Shown: in pieces, positions 16,519 to 25,259 of the stretch
Position numbering within the stretch: the first letter of the stretch is position 1
Layout: every line of letters starts with the position of its first letter
Source: Streptomyces avermitilis MA-4680 = NBRC 14893
GTDB taxonomy: Bacteria > Actinomycetota > Actinomycetes > Streptomycetales > Streptomycetaceae
Reading direction: 5' to 3'
DNA length: 64,000 nt
Assembly: GCF_000009765.2 (NCBI RefSeq)
Contig: NC_003155.5
Span: 5,580,001 to 5,644,000 of the forward strand
Made by a program: the position numbers and the translations under genes
The notes under the pieces: model-generated
Told to the model about the DNA's origin: nothing
Database searches by the model: none
What the model saw: the letters and a program-made list of their open reading frames with translations, nothing else

Positions 16519-16986
16519 ATGACCACGCTCAAGTCGAAGCTGCAGGAAGACCTCAACGCCGCAATCAAGGAGCGCGACGAGCTCCGCTCCTCGACGCTCC
16601 GGCTGACCCTCGCCGCGATCACCAAGGAGGAGGTCGCGGGCAAGACCAAGCGCGAGCTCTCCGACGACGAAGTGCAGAAGGTGATCACTCGCGAGGCGAA
16701 GAAGCGGCGCGAGGCCGCCGACGCGTTCGCGCAGGGTGGTCGCCCCGAGTCGGCCGAGCGGGAGAAGGCGGAGGGTGAGGTGCTCGCCACGTACCTGCCC
16801 CAGCAGCTGTCCGACGAGGAGCTCCAGCAGATCGTCGGACAGGCGGTCCAGGAGGCGAAGGCGGCCGGCGCCGAGGGCCCGCGCGCCATGGGCCAGGTCA
16901 TGAAGATCGTGAACCCGAAGGTGGCCGGCCAGGCCGAGGGCGGCCGCGTCGCCGCGGTGGTCAAGCAGCTCCTCGCGGGCGGCTGA
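16519..16986 (+). CDS. GatB/YqeY domain protein
   Basis: The 155-residue protein is wholly a GatB/YqeY domain: MTTLKSKLQEDLNAAIKERD begins it, TYLPQQLSDEEL is mid-domain, and MGQVMKIVNPKVAGQAEGG ends it. The domain is homologous to the tRNA-binding tail of the GatB amidotransferase subunit, but stand-alone YqeY proteins have no settled function. The length is normal for the family. It is convergent with the penicillin-binding protein gene, 59 bp apart. Confidence 0.9.
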   Translation: MTTLKSKLQEDLNAAIKERDELRSSTLRLTLAAITKEEVAGKTKRELSDDEVQKVITREAKKRREAADAFAQGGRPESAEREKAEGEVLATYLPQQLSDEELQQIVGQAVQEAKAAGAEGPRAMGQVMKIVNPKVAGQAEGGRVAAVVKQLLAGG

Positions 16987-17045
16987 GCAGCGCCCCCGTC
17001 GTCGTACCGCGTACCACCGACAGAAGGGGACGGAGCTGGGCGGAA

Positions 17046-19337
17046 CTAGCCGTTCCCGTTCCTGCCGCCGTTCCCGTTCCCGCCGTTTCCGTTTCCGCCG
17101 TTCCCGTTCCCCTGGATGAAGCCATCCGGGATCGAGAAGGACGGGAGCGGGACGGTCGTACCGCCGTCGGTGCCACCCGTGACGGTCGTGCCTCCGGTGT
17201 TGCCGTTCCCGTTCCCGTTGCCGCCGTTGTTCCCCTCGTCGCCGCCCTTGTCCTTGTCCGCGTTGCTGTCCGGGATGTTGATCAGGTTGAAGTCCGGGGC
17301 CGGCTTGCCCTGGAGCGCGCCCGACATCATGTCGCGCCAGATCGGGCCCGGGACCTGGCCGCCGTAGACCTTGGCCCAGGTGGTGCCGCCGATGGTGATG
17401 TTGACCATGCGCCGCTTGTGCGCCGGGTCGCCGACCCAGACCGCGGCCGCCATGTTCGGCGTGTAGCCGACGAACCAGGCCGCGTAGCGTCCGTCCGTCG
17501 TACCGGTCTTGCCCGCGCTGGGACGGCTGCCGAGGCCGGCCTCCGTACCCGTACCGTCCTCGACCACGCCCTTCAGCAGCGTGTTGATCGTGTCCGCGGT
17601 GGTCTCCGTCATCGCGCGTGAGCACGTCGACTTCGGGACCTCCAGGGACTTCTTCTCGTCGCCGACGGTCTGGGTGATCGACTCGATGGCGACCGGCGTG
17701 CAGTGCATGCCGCGGGAGGCGAAGGTCGCGTACGCGTTCGCCATCGTCAGAGGCGACATCTCCTGCGTGCCCAGCGCGATCGACGGGGCCTGGGTGATCT
17801 TCGCTCCGTCGGCGCGGCTCACGCCCATCTTCTTGGCCATCTGCGTCACCGGGCAGATGCCGATGTCGCTGATCAGCTGTACGTAGTAGGTGTTGACCGA
17901 CTTCGCGGTCGCTTCCTTCATCCCGTACGGGCCGCGCTCAGACTCGTTCTCGTTCGTCAGCTTGGCCGGGCGGTTCGGGTCGTTGCGCCAGGTCTTGCCG
18001 TTACAGGCCGAGATCGGGCTCGGGTACAGCATCTCGTAGGGCGACGGGTACGCCTGCGTGGCCGGCATGCCGCCCTCGACGGCGGCCGCCGCCACGATCG
18101 GCTTGAACGTCGAACCGGGCTGGTAGCCCGCGCCGCCGCCCATGTCCTTGTCCACGGAGAGGTTGATCTGCGTCTCGTTCTTGCCGAAGCCGTACGGACG
18201 CGACTGGCCCATCGCGAGGATCTTGCCGGTGCCGGGCTCGACGACCGTGGCGGCCGTGGCCACGCCGTCGCTCTTGTTGACGTGCTGCTTGATCGACGTC
18301 TGCGCCGACTCCTGCGCCTGCGGGTCGAGCGTCGTACGGATCGTCAGACCGCCCCGGTTCCAGATCTTCGCCCGGGCCTCCTTGGTCTTGCCGAAGACCG
18401 GGTCGGTCAGGAAGACCTCGCGTACGTAGTCGCAGAAGAAGCCCGCGCCCTTGACCGCCGTGATGCAGCCGTTCTTCGGCTTGCTCACGTTCAGTCCGAG
18501 GGGCTTCTCCTTGGCCGTGTCGGCATCCGCCTGCGAGATGTCGTGGACCTCGGCCATGCGCTGAAGCACCACGTTGCGTCGCTTCTTGGCCTCCGCCTCG
18601 TCGTTCACCGGGTCGTACCGGGTGGGCGACTGGACGATGCCCGCGAGGAGCGCCGACTCCTGGACGTTCAGGTCCTTGGCGGACTTGGAGAAGTAGCGGT
18701 GGGCGGCGGCCTCGACGCCGTAGGCCTGCTGGCCGAAGAACGTGATGTTCAGGTAGTTCTCGAGGATCTTCTTCTTGCCGAGCTTCTCCTCGATCTGGAT
18801 CGCGTACTTCAGCTCGCGGATCTTGCGGCCGAGGGTCTGCTGGGTGGCCTGGGCGACCTTCGTCGGGTCGTCGCCCGCCTCCTCCACGAAGTAGTTCTTC
18901 ACGAGCTGCTGCGTGAGGGTGGAGGCGCCCTGGGCCACTCCGCCGTTCTGCGCGTTCTGGTTCACCGCGCGCAGGATGCCCTTCAGGTCGACCGCGCCGT
19001 GCTGGTAGAACCGCGAATCCTCGATCGCGACGATCGCCTTCTGCATGTACGGCGAGATCTCCTTGAGATCCACCACCGTGCGGTCGCGCGAGTAGACCGA
19101 GGCGATCTGGCCGCCGGCACTGTCCAGGATCGTGGTGCGCTGGCTCAGCTGCGGGCTCTTCAGGTTGGCCGGGATGTCGTCGAATCCTTTGACGGAACCC
19201 TTGGCGGCGAGCCCGAGCGCACCGGCGGCGGGCATCGCGATTCCGGCCATCACCGCCCCCGCGAGCACACTCACTCCGAGGAACTTGGCGGCCTGCTGCA
19301 CAGGGGACAGTCCCCCGCCCGAGCGCTTCTTTGGCAT
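17046..19337 (-). CDS. Bifunctional penicillin-binding protein (transglycosylase/transpeptidase)
   Basis: The 763-residue class A PBP has a short cytoplasmic start, one transmembrane helix (20-45), a GT51 domain with catalytic Glu106 in EDSRFYQHGAVD and GASTLTQQLVKN, and a transpeptidase domain with S409TFK, SVN and KTGTT motifs. It polymerises and cross-links peptidoglycan outside the membrane. The C-terminus is a Gly/Asn repeat tail (GNGNGG type) after IPDGFIQ. The gene is divergent from wblA, matching S. coelicolor order (SCO3580 beside SCO3579, from memory). Confidence 0.92.
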   Translation of the reverse strand: MPKKRSGGGLSPVQQAAKFLGVSVLAGAVMAGIAMPAAGALGLAAKGSVKGFDDIPANLKSPQLSQRTTILDSAGGQIASVYSRDRTVVDLKEISPYMQKAIVAIEDSRFYQHGAVDLKGILRAVNQNAQNGGVAQGASTLTQQLVKNYFVEEAGDDPTKVAQATQQTLGRKIRELKYAIQIEEKLGKKKILENYLNITFFGQQAYGVEAAAHRYFSKSAKDLNVQESALLAGIVQSPTRYDPVNDEAEAKKRRNVVLQRMAEVHDISQADADTAKEKPLGLNVSKPKNGCITAVKGAGFFCDYVREVFLTDPVFGKTKEARAKIWNRGGLTIRTTLDPQAQESAQTSIKQHVNKSDGVATAATVVEPGTGKILAMGQSRPYGFGKNETQINLSVDKDMGGGAGYQPGSTFKPIVAAAAVEGGMPATQAYPSPYEMLYPSPISACNGKTWRNDPNRPAKLTNENESERGPYGMKEATAKSVNTYYVQLISDIGICPVTQMAKKMGVSRADGAKITQAPSIALGTQEMSPLTMANAYATFASRGMHCTPVAIESITQTVGDEKKSLEVPKSTCSRAMTETTADTINTLLKGVVEDGTGTEAGLGSRPSAGKTGTTDGRYAAWFVGYTPNMAAAVWVGDPAHKRRMVNITIGGTTWAKVYGGQVPGPIWRDMMSGALQGKPAPDFNLINIPDSNADKDKGGDEGNNGGNGNGNGNTGGTTVTGGTDGGTTVPLPSFSIPDGFIQGNGNGGNGNGGNGNGGRNGNG

Positions 19338-19746
19338 GAGGGCAGCCTACGTTCTCATTCGCCGGACACGCGTATATGCCTTGGCCTAAGCTGCTCCCAA
19401 CTGTCACAGCAGTAGGGCCTTGTATCAAATACGGTCGGCGACGCCGAATCGTTCCGGTGTTCCACCAACTTTTTTGTTGAGGGCGTGTCCGAATCCGCCT
19501 CGTGTGTCACCGGACGTCCGTTGTGACTCAACTGAACTGCCCCGGTTCGCCGGGAGAGTCGCATATGTCGCCAGCTCACTCCCCCGGGTGATCTGCCGCT
19601 TACGCATAGTCCGTTCGGGCCATTCAAGATTGGGCCCGAAGGGGGTGTTGCGCTGTGCCCACCTTCCGTAACGTCCTCAACTGGCGGCGGTGAATATGCC
19701 GCTGCCGCCGTGGGGGAGCCTCGATTCGGGAGAGGACGGCGCCGGT
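19338..19746. other. Long wblA upstream region
   Basis: This 409-bp region carries the divergent promoters of the PBP and wblA genes. It contains a CAAC-T6-GTTG element near 19,470 and a BldD-like inverted repeat at 19576. An alternative GTG/ATG pair at 19690/19696 could extend WblA by 17-19 residues. No other coding sequence is visible. Confidence 0.6.
19576..19591. promoter_or_regulatory. Possible BldD-type operator upstream of wblA
   Basis: TCACTCCCCCGGGTGA is an inverted repeat with TCAC/GTGA ends, like BldD boxes. wblA is a reported target of BldD and AdpA in S. coelicolor. Assignment of this exact site is inference. Confidence 0.35.
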
Positions 19747-20085
19747 ATGGGCTGGGTAACCGACTGGAGTGCGCAGGCGGCCTGCCGCACTACCGATCCG
19801 GATGAACTGTTCGTTCAAGGAGCAGCGCAGAACAGGGCCAAGGCAGTGTGCACCGGATGTCCGGTGCGCACGGAGTGCCTCGCCGATGCGCTCGACAACC
19901 GCGTCGAATTCGGCGTGTGGGGTGGCATGACGGAACGGGAGCGCCGCGCGCTGCTGCGCAGGCGGCCCACCGTCACCTCGTGGCGTCACCTGCTGGAGAC
20001 CGCGCGTACGGAGTACGAGCGCGGCGCGGGTCTGCTGCCCCTCGACGAGGAAGAGGTGTACGAGAACTACGCGGCGGTGGGCTGA
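19747..20085 (+). CDS. wblA: WhiB-like regulator WblA
   Basis: The 112-residue protein has four cysteines at C13, C35, C38 and C44 (C-x21-C-x2-C-x5-C) that bind a 4Fe-4S cluster, followed by the GVWGGMTERERR motif and a basic RRRPTVTSWRH segment for DNA contact. Sequence and length agree with S. coelicolor WblA as I remember it. WblA acts in the switch to sporulation and restrains antibiotic production. The start MGWVTDWS was chosen because GGGAGAGGA precedes it and because the S. coelicolor protein starts there. The PBP lies divergent, as expected. Confidence 0.93.
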   Translation: MGWVTDWSAQAACRTTDPDELFVQGAAQNRAKAVCTGCPVRTECLADALDNRVEFGVWGGMTERERRALLRRRPTVTSWRHLLETARTEYERGAGLLPLDEEEVYENYAAVG

Positions 20086-20132
20086 GGGAGTCCCCCCCAA
20101 GCACCGCCGTCGGATCCCCGGGCACTGTCATC

Positions 20133-20159
20133 GGATCCCCAGGCACCGCCAGGGGATCC
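20133..20159. terminator. Inverted repeat between wblA and the ArsA-like operon
   Basis: GGATCCCC and GGGGATCC form an 8-bp stem around a 11-base loop between convergent genes, so it may terminate from both sides. Related GGATCCCC-type copies upstream make this a small tandem repeat zone (20111-20175). Confidence 0.5.
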
Positions 20160-21584
20160 TCACGCACCGCCAGGGGATGTGGGCAGCTCCGGCCGGTTGG
20201 CCGCGAGCCGGTCCCCGATGTCCCGCAGTCCCGTGAGGTCGTGGACGTCACCGGGCAGCGCGGCCACTTCGGCCACGGCCACCTCGGGGTGGAGCGCGGC
20301 GAAGCGGTCACGTGTGCGCTGCTCGCGGGAGAGCAGTTGCATGCGCTCGGCGTGCAGTATCAGCAGGCCTGCGGTGAGTTGTTCGACTGCTCCGTCCGTG
20401 GCGGGGGAGCCCTCGGAGGAAGCGGGAGTCTGGTCAGCGGGAGTCAGGTCAGCGGGTGATTCTGAACTTCCGTACGTGTCGGGAGAGTTACGAAGTCCAG
20501 CTTTCCCGCCCTCCTGATCGACAATGCGGGACTCCTCAAGATTTTCCGTGCTGCCGGGATCGGCGGCGAGGTCCAGGTTTTCCGCGGCGGCGAGCGCCCG
20601 CTCGGCGGACAGCTGAGCGGCTCCGCTGCCGTGGACCCGGTTGAGGACGAGACCGGCGAGCGGCATGTCCTCGGCGGCCAGCCGCTCCACGAAGTACGCG
20701 GCCTCGCGCAGCGCGTCCCGCTCCGGGGCGGCCACCACCAGGAACGCCGTACCGGGCGCCTGAAGCAGCTTGTACGTCGCGTCCGCGCGCGTGCGAAAGC
20801 CGCCGAACGTCGTGTCCATCGCGGCCACGAACGTCTGTACGTCCTTGAGGAGCTGACCGCCGAGCAGCTTTCCGAGCGTGCCGGTCATCATCGACATACC
20901 GACGTTCAGGAACTTCATCCCCGCCCGGCCGCCCAGCTTCGCGGGGGCCGTCAGCAGCCGGATCAGCTTGCCGTCCAGAAAGGAGCCGAGCCGCTTCGGG
21001 GCATCCAGGAAGTCCAGCGCCGAGCGCGAGGGCGGCGTGTCGACGATGATCAGGTCCCACTCGTCACGCGCGCGCAGCTGCCCCAGCTTCTCCATCGCCA
21101 TGTACTCCTGCGTGCCCGCGAAGCCCGCCGAGAGCGACTGGTAGAAGGGGTTGCTCAGGATGGCGGCCGCCCGCTCGCGGTCCGCGTGCGCCTCGACGAT
21201 CTCGTCGAAGGTGCGCTTCATGTCGAGCATCATGGCGTGCAGTTCGCCGCTCGCGGAGTCGTCGATGCCCTTCACCCGCCGCGGGATGTTGTCGAGCGAG
21301 TCGATGCCCATGGACTGGGCGAGCCGGCGCGCCGGGTCGATGGTCAGGACGACCACCTTGCGGCCGCGCTCGGCGGCCCGCAGCCCCAGGGCCGCCGCCG
21401 TGGTCGTCTTGCCGACGCCGCCCGAGCCGCAGCACACCACGATGCGGGTGCCCGGGTCGTCCAGCAGGGGGTCGACGTCCAGGAGGCGGGCGGAGCCGAT
21501 CGCGCGCGCCGGGTCCTCGGCGTGGGCCGCTTCCTGGTCGTGGGGGTGGGCCGGGTCGGGCGTGTGGGCCGGGTCCAGACTCAT
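20160..21584 (-). CDS. ArsA-like/GET3-type ATPase, second of a pair
   Basis: The 474-residue ATPase has the deviant Walker A motif CCGSGGVGKTTTAAALG, switch I IDPARRLAQSMG and switch II IIVDTPPSRSALDFLD of the ArsA/GET3 family. An unusual acidic, Ser/Pro-rich insertion of about 75 residues precedes the C-terminal helical part. No arsenite-binding cysteines or ars genes are nearby, so arsenic transport is unlikely. Its GTG/ATG start overlaps the upstream paralogue (ATGA). In streptomycetes this pair always follows wblA. Its role is unknown; tail-anchored or cell-envelope protein handling is possible. Confidence 0.85.
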   Translation of the reverse strand: MSLDPAHTPDPAHPHDQEAAHAEDPARAIGSARLLDVDPLLDDPGTRIVVCCGSGGVGKTTTAAALGLRAAERGRKVVVLTIDPARRLAQSMGIDSLDNIPRRVKGIDDSASGELHAMMLDMKRTFDEIVEAHADRERAAAILSNPFYQSLSAGFAGTQEYMAMEKLGQLRARDEWDLIIVDTPPSRSALDFLDAPKRLGSFLDGKLIRLLTAPAKLGGRAGMKFLNVGMSMMTGTLGKLLGGQLLKDVQTFVAAMDTTFGGFRTRADATYKLLQAPGTAFLVVAAPERDALREAAYFVERLAAEDMPLAGLVLNRVHGSGAAQLSAERALAAAENLDLAADPGSTENLEESRIVDQEGGKAGLRNSPDTYGSSESPADLTPADQTPASSEGSPATDGAVEQLTAGLLILHAERMQLLSREQRTRDRFAALHPEVAVAEVAALPGDVHDLTGLRDIGDRLAANRPELPTSPGGA

Positions 21585-22558
21585 GAGATCCCTTGGGTCC
21601 GCAGTTCCTTGGCGAGCTCGTACAGGCCCGCCAGGTCCATTCCCTCGGCGAGCAGTGGCAGTTCGTGCAGCGGCAGCTCCTGCTCCGTGAGCACCGCCCG
21701 CTGCTCGCGCTCCAACGCGAACCGCTCGGCGTACTCCTCGGCCTGCCTGAGCAGCGGGTCCACCAGCCGCTCCGCGAGCCCGCCGCGCCGGGCGCCACCG
21801 AGGCCGGCGGCGGAGAGCGACTTGGCGATGGCCGTACGGGGCGTGGTGTGCGCCAGCTCCAGGTCCGCCTGGTCCAGGACCGCGGGCCGCACCATGTTCA
21901 CGATGATCCGGCCCACCGGCAGCTTCGCCGCCCGCAGCTCCGCGATGCCGTCCGCGGTCTCCTGGACGGGCATCTCCTCCAGGAGCGTCACCAAGTGGAC
22001 CGCCGTCTCGGGCGACTTGAGTACACGCATGACGGCCTGGGCCTGGTTGTGTATCGGACCGATCTTCGCGAGGCCGGCCACCTCGTCGTTCACGTTGAGG
22101 AAGCGGGTGATGCGGCCCGTGGGCGGCGCGTCCATGACGACGTAGTCGTAGGCGAAACGTCCGCTCTTGTCCTTGCGGCGCACGGCCTCGCAGGCCTTGC
22201 CCGTGAGGAGTACGTCGCGCAGTCCGGGCGCGACGGTGGTGGCGAAGTCGATGGCGCCGAGCTTCTTCAAGGCGCGGCCCGCGCTGCCCAGTTTGTAGAA
22301 CATCTGGAGGTAGTCGAGGAGTGCCAGCTCGGGGTCGATGGCAAGTGCGTACACCTCCCCGCCGCCCGGAGCGACCGCGATTTTCCGTTCCTCGTAGGGC
22401 AACGCCTGCGTCTCGAAGAGCTGCGCGATGCCCTGTCTGCCCTCGACCTCGACCAAGAGGGTGCGTTTGCCCTCGGTCGCGAGGGCGAGCGCGAGGGATG
22501 CGGCGACCGTGGTCTTGCCGGTACCGCCCTTGCCACTGACGACCTGGAGCCTGCTCAC
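21581..22558 (-). CDS. ArsA-like/GET3-type ATPase, first of a pair
   Basis: The 325-residue protein begins MSRLQVVSGKGGTGKTTVAA, a deviant Walker A with the signature lysine (GKGGTGKTT). VMDAPPTGRITRFLNV is switch II. It is shorter than its partner downstream and may form a heterodimer with it, as ArsA halves do. The start is GTG at 22558. The gene is divergent from the DUF4177 gene, with a DnaA box between them. The function is inferred from fold only. Confidence 0.87.
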   Translation of the reverse strand: MSRLQVVSGKGGTGKTTVAASLALALATEGKRTLLVEVEGRQGIAQLFETQALPYEERKIAVAPGGGEVYALAIDPELALLDYLQMFYKLGSAGRALKKLGAIDFATTVAPGLRDVLLTGKACEAVRRKDKSGRFAYDYVVMDAPPTGRITRFLNVNDEVAGLAKIGPIHNQAQAVMRVLKSPETAVHLVTLLEEMPVQETADGIAELRAAKLPVGRIIVNMVRPAVLDQADLELAHTTPRTAIAKSLSAAGLGGARRGGLAERLVDPLLRQAEEYAERFALEREQRAVLTEQELPLHELPLLAEGMDLAGLYELAKELRTQGIS

Positions 22559-22601
22559 GTCTTCGAGCCTAACCAGTCTGTGCGCGGCCTACGCAGGAGG
22601 C

Positions 22602-22610
22602 TGTGGACAA
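22602..22610 (-). promoter_or_regulatory. Perfect DnaA box
   Basis: TGTGGACAA lies in the 95-bp divergent gap between the ArsA-like operon and the DUF4177 gene. Confidence 0.6.
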
Positions 22611-22653
22611 CGTGCGCGGAAGGCCGTCCACGACAGCGGCTACAGTCGGTCAC

Positions 22654-22815
22654 ATGACCAAGTGGGAATACGCAACCGTGCCGCTGCTCGTCCACGCCAC
22701 GAAGCAGATTCTGGACACCTGGGGCGAGGACGGCTGGGAGCTCGTCCAGGTCGTGCCCGGGCCGAACAACCCCGAGCAGCTGGTGGCCTACCTGAAGCGC
22801 GAGAGGCAGGCATGA
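22654..22815 (+). CDS. DUF4177 small protein
   Basis: The 53-residue protein MTKWEYATVPLLVHATKQIL with LDTWGEDGWELVQVVPGP is a typical DUF4177 member, a small beta-rich domain of unknown function. ATG 22654 is preferred over the upstream GTG because the domain begins there. The stop overlaps the RidA-family start by ATGA, so the two proteins are made together. Confidence 0.85.
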   Translation: MTKWEYATVPLLVHATKQILDTWGEDGWELVQVVPGPNNPEQLVAYLKRERQA

Positions 22816-23282
22816 GCGGGGCAGTCGAGGCGAAGCTGGCGGAACTCGGGCTGACGCTGCCCGCGGTCGTGCCGCCGCTGGCCGCGTACCAGCCCGCTGT
22901 GCAGTCCGGCGTGTACGTGTACACCGCCGGCCAGCTGCCGATGGTGGAGGGCAAGCTTCCGGTCACCGGCAAGGTGGGCGCCGAGGTCACGCCGGAGGAG
23001 GCGAAGGACCTGGCCCGCACCTGCGCGTTGAACGCGCTGGCCGCGGTGAAGTCGGTGACGGGCGACCTCGACCGCATCGCGCGTGTCGTGAAGGTCGTCG
23101 GGTTCGTGGCATCGGCCTCGGACTTCACCGGGCAGCCGGCTGTCTTGAACGGCGCGAGCGAGCTGCTCGGCGCGGTGCTCGGCGACAAGGGCGTGCACGC
23201 GCGGAGCGCGGTCGGCGTGACGGTGCTGCCGCTGGACGCGCCGGTCGAGGTCGAGATCCAGGTGGAGCTCACGGAGGCGTAG
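22812..23282 (+). CDS. RidA/YjgF family protein (YabJ-like branch)
   Basis: The 156-residue protein has the family segments YTAGQLPMVEG, LARTCALNALAAV and HARSAVGVTVLPLDAPVEVEI. RidA proteins hydrolyse reactive enamine/imine intermediates in trimers; the conserved Arg lies in ARSAVGV. This longer form belongs to the less-characterised branch, and deaminase activity is not certain. It is coupled to the DUF4177 gene. Confidence 0.88.
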   Translation: MSGAVEAKLAELGLTLPAVVPPLAAYQPAVQSGVYVYTAGQLPMVEGKLPVTGKVGAEVTPEEAKDLARTCALNALAAVKSVTGDLDRIARVVKVVGFVASASDFTGQPAVLNGASELLGAVLGDKGVHARSAVGVTVLPLDAPVEVEIQVELTEA

Positions 23283-23486
23283 TGCGCCGCCGGGTGGCGG
23301 GGGCCGGGGCCGTGCGGGTGGGCTCCGCCCGCCGCCCCACCTGCGGGTGGTCGCGCTGCCGGGGGGGGGCGCGGGCGGCATCCTGCCCGCGCCGGCGGGT
23401 GGACCCACCCCGGCCGGCCCCGGCTCCCGGCGACTGATCGTCCGGGGGCTCTCGAACATCCGCCCGGTACGGGATAGCCTCCGGCC
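23283..23486. other. Intergenic region with nine-G run and GC-rich inverted repeats
   Basis: This 204-bp gap contains a run of nine G residues near 23,360 and complementary GGCCGGGG/CCCCGGC-type segments at its two ends. It may fold and end RidA transcription. No gene is visible. Confidence 0.45.
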
Positions 23487-24359
23487 ATGGTGAATGGGCA
23501 GTGGTATCCACCGGAGTGGCCGGTCCGCATCCGTGCGCTGGCGGAAGGCGCCCTCACCCCTGTCGCCCCCAAGCGGGCGGCCACCGTCATCCTGCTCAAG
23601 GACACCGACCGCGCCCCCGTCGTCCACATGCTGCGCCGCCGCACCTCCATGGCCTTCGCCGGAGGCGCGTACGCGTACCCGGGTGGCGGTGTGGACCCCC
23701 GCGACGACGAGCGCCAGGTCCGCTGGGCGGGCCCCACGCGCGCGTGGTGGGCGAACAGACTCGGTGTCGACGAGACCTCCGCGCAGGCCATCGTCTGCGC
23801 GGCCGTACGGGAGACGTACGAGGAGGCGGGCGTCCTGCTCGCCGGGCCCACGCCGGACACCGTCGTCGGCGACACCACGGGGGACGACTGGGAGGCGGAC
23901 CGGGCGGCCCTGGTCGCCCGTGACCTGTCCTTCGCCGAGTTCCTCGACCGCAGGGGGCTCGTGCTGCGGTCGGACCTGCTGGGCGCCTGGACCCGCTGGA
24001 TCACCCCCGAGTTCGAGCCCCGCCGCTACGACACCTGGTTCTTCGTGGCCGCCCTCCCCGAAGGACAGCGCACCCGCAACGCCTCCACGGAGGCCGACCG
24101 TACGGTGTGGATCCGGCCGGCGGACGCGGCGGACGGGTACGACAAGGGCGAGCTGCTGATGATGCCGCCCACCGTCGCGACCCTGCGTCAGCTCCTCCCG
24201 TACGCCGCCGCCGCCGCCGACGTCCTCGCCGCCGCCCCGGCCCGCGACCTGACGCCGGTGCTGGCCAAGGCGCGTCTGGCGGACGGGGAGGTCGTCCTGT
24301 CCTGGCCCGGCCACGACGAGTTCACCAAGCACATCCCGACCGGTGGAGCCCCCGCATGA
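23487..24359 (+). CDS. NUDIX hydrolase
   Basis: The 290-residue protein has a NUDIX fold with GGAYAYPGGGVDPRDDE and, after an insertion of about 50 residues, AAVRETYEEAGVLL, the REx2EExGU part of the box. Such split-box NUDIX proteins are common beside metallo-beta-lactamase-fold hydrolases in actinobacteria. It probably hydrolyses a nucleoside diphosphate derivative; the substrate is unknown. Its TGA overlaps the next ATG. Confidence 0.87.
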   Translation: MVNGQWYPPEWPVRIRALAEGALTPVAPKRAATVILLKDTDRAPVVHMLRRRTSMAFAGGAYAYPGGGVDPRDDERQVRWAGPTRAWWANRLGVDETSAQAIVCAAVRETYEEAGVLLAGPTPDTVVGDTTGDDWEADRAALVARDLSFAEFLDRRGLVLRSDLLGAWTRWITPEFEPRRYDTWFFVAALPEGQRTRNASTEADRTVWIRPADAADGYDKGELLMMPPTVATLRQLLPYAAAAADVLAAAPARDLTPVLAKARLADGEVVLSWPGHDEFTKHIPTGGAPA

Positions 24360-25186
24360 CGGACGCAGCAGCCCTTCCCGGCCAGCCACGCGGCGGAGTC
24401 CTCTCGGGCCCCGCCACCCGGCGCGCCGTCAACGTCCTCGCGCCCAACGCCTCCGCGATGACCCTGGACGGCACCAACACGTGGATCGTCGCCGAGCCCG
24501 ACTCCGAGCTCGCGGTCGTGATCGACCCCGGCCCCCTGGACGACGTACACCTGCGGAACGTCGTCGACACGGCCGAGCGGGCCGGCCGGCGGATCGCGCT
24601 GACCCTGCTCACGCACGGGCACCCGGATCACGCGGAGGGGGCCGCGCGGTTCGCCGAGCTGACCGGGACGAACGTGCGTGCGCTCGATCCGGCGCTGCGG
24701 CTCGGCGACGAAGGGCTGGCGCCCGGCGACGTCGTCACCGTGGGGGGTCTGGAACTGCGGGTCGTCCCGACGCCCGGCCACACCAGTGACTCCCTGTGCT
24801 TCCATCTGCCCGCCGACCGGGCCGTCCTGACCGGTGACACCGTCCTGGGGCGCGGTACGACCGTCGTGGCGCACCCCGACGGCCGGCTGGGCGACTATCT
24901 GGACTCCCTGCGGCGGCTGCGCTCCCTGACCGTCGACGACGGCGTGCACACCGTCCTGCCCGGCCACGGGCCCGTCCTGGACGACGCCCAGGGCGCCGTC
25001 GAGTTCTACCTCGCCCACAGAGCCCACCGGCTGGCCCAGGTGGAGACGGCGGTCGAGAACGGCTACCGGGCGCCTGCCGAGGTCGTCGCCCACGTGTACG
25101 CGGACGTCGACCGCTCCCTGTGGCCGGCAGCCGAGCTCTCCGTACGAGCCCAGATGGACTACCTCCGGGAGCACGGCCTCATCTAA
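24356..25186 (+). CDS. Metallo-beta-lactamase-fold hydrolase
   Basis: The 276-residue protein has the metal motif THGHPDHAEGA, PTPGHTSDSL, LTGDTVLG and VLPGHGP of the MBL fold, with two-metal hydrolase chemistry. The C-terminal helical region resembles the LACTB2/glyoxalase II-like group (family with endoribonuclease and thioesterase members). It is translationally coupled to the NUDIX gene (ATGA). The exact substrate is unknown. Confidence 0.88.
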   Translation: MTDAAALPGQPRGGVLSGPATRRAVNVLAPNASAMTLDGTNTWIVAEPDSELAVVIDPGPLDDVHLRNVVDTAERAGRRIALTLLTHGHPDHAEGAARFAELTGTNVRALDPALRLGDEGLAPGDVVTVGGLELRVVPTPGHTSDSLCFHLPADRAVLTGDTVLGRGTTVVAHPDGRLGDYLDSLRRLRSLTVDDGVHTVLPGHGPVLDDAQGAVEFYLAHRAHRLAQVETAVENGYRAPAEVVAHVYADVDRSLWPAAELSVRAQMDYLREHGLI

Positions 25187-25218
25187 GGCCCGCCTGCCAG
25201 TAGGGCACGCCTGTCACA

Positions 25219-25245
25219 TGGATCACGTGGATCACGTGGATCAGG
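25219..25245. repeat. 9-bp triplication between convergent genes
   Basis: TGGATCACG occurs twice and TGGATCAGG once in direct succession between the stop of the MBL-fold gene and the stop of the nucleotidyltransferase gene. Confidence 0.75.
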
Positions 25246-25259
25246 CGGCCGCACCGGCC

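Noticed and set aside
20160..22558. Arsenic resistance locus from ArsA-like proteins
   Set aside because: There are no arsB, arsC or arsR genes, and no metal-binding cysteines are seen.
23360..23371. Nine-G homopolymer as a phase-variation tract
   Set aside because: It lies in an intergenic gap and controls no reading frame; no promoter spacing role is evident.
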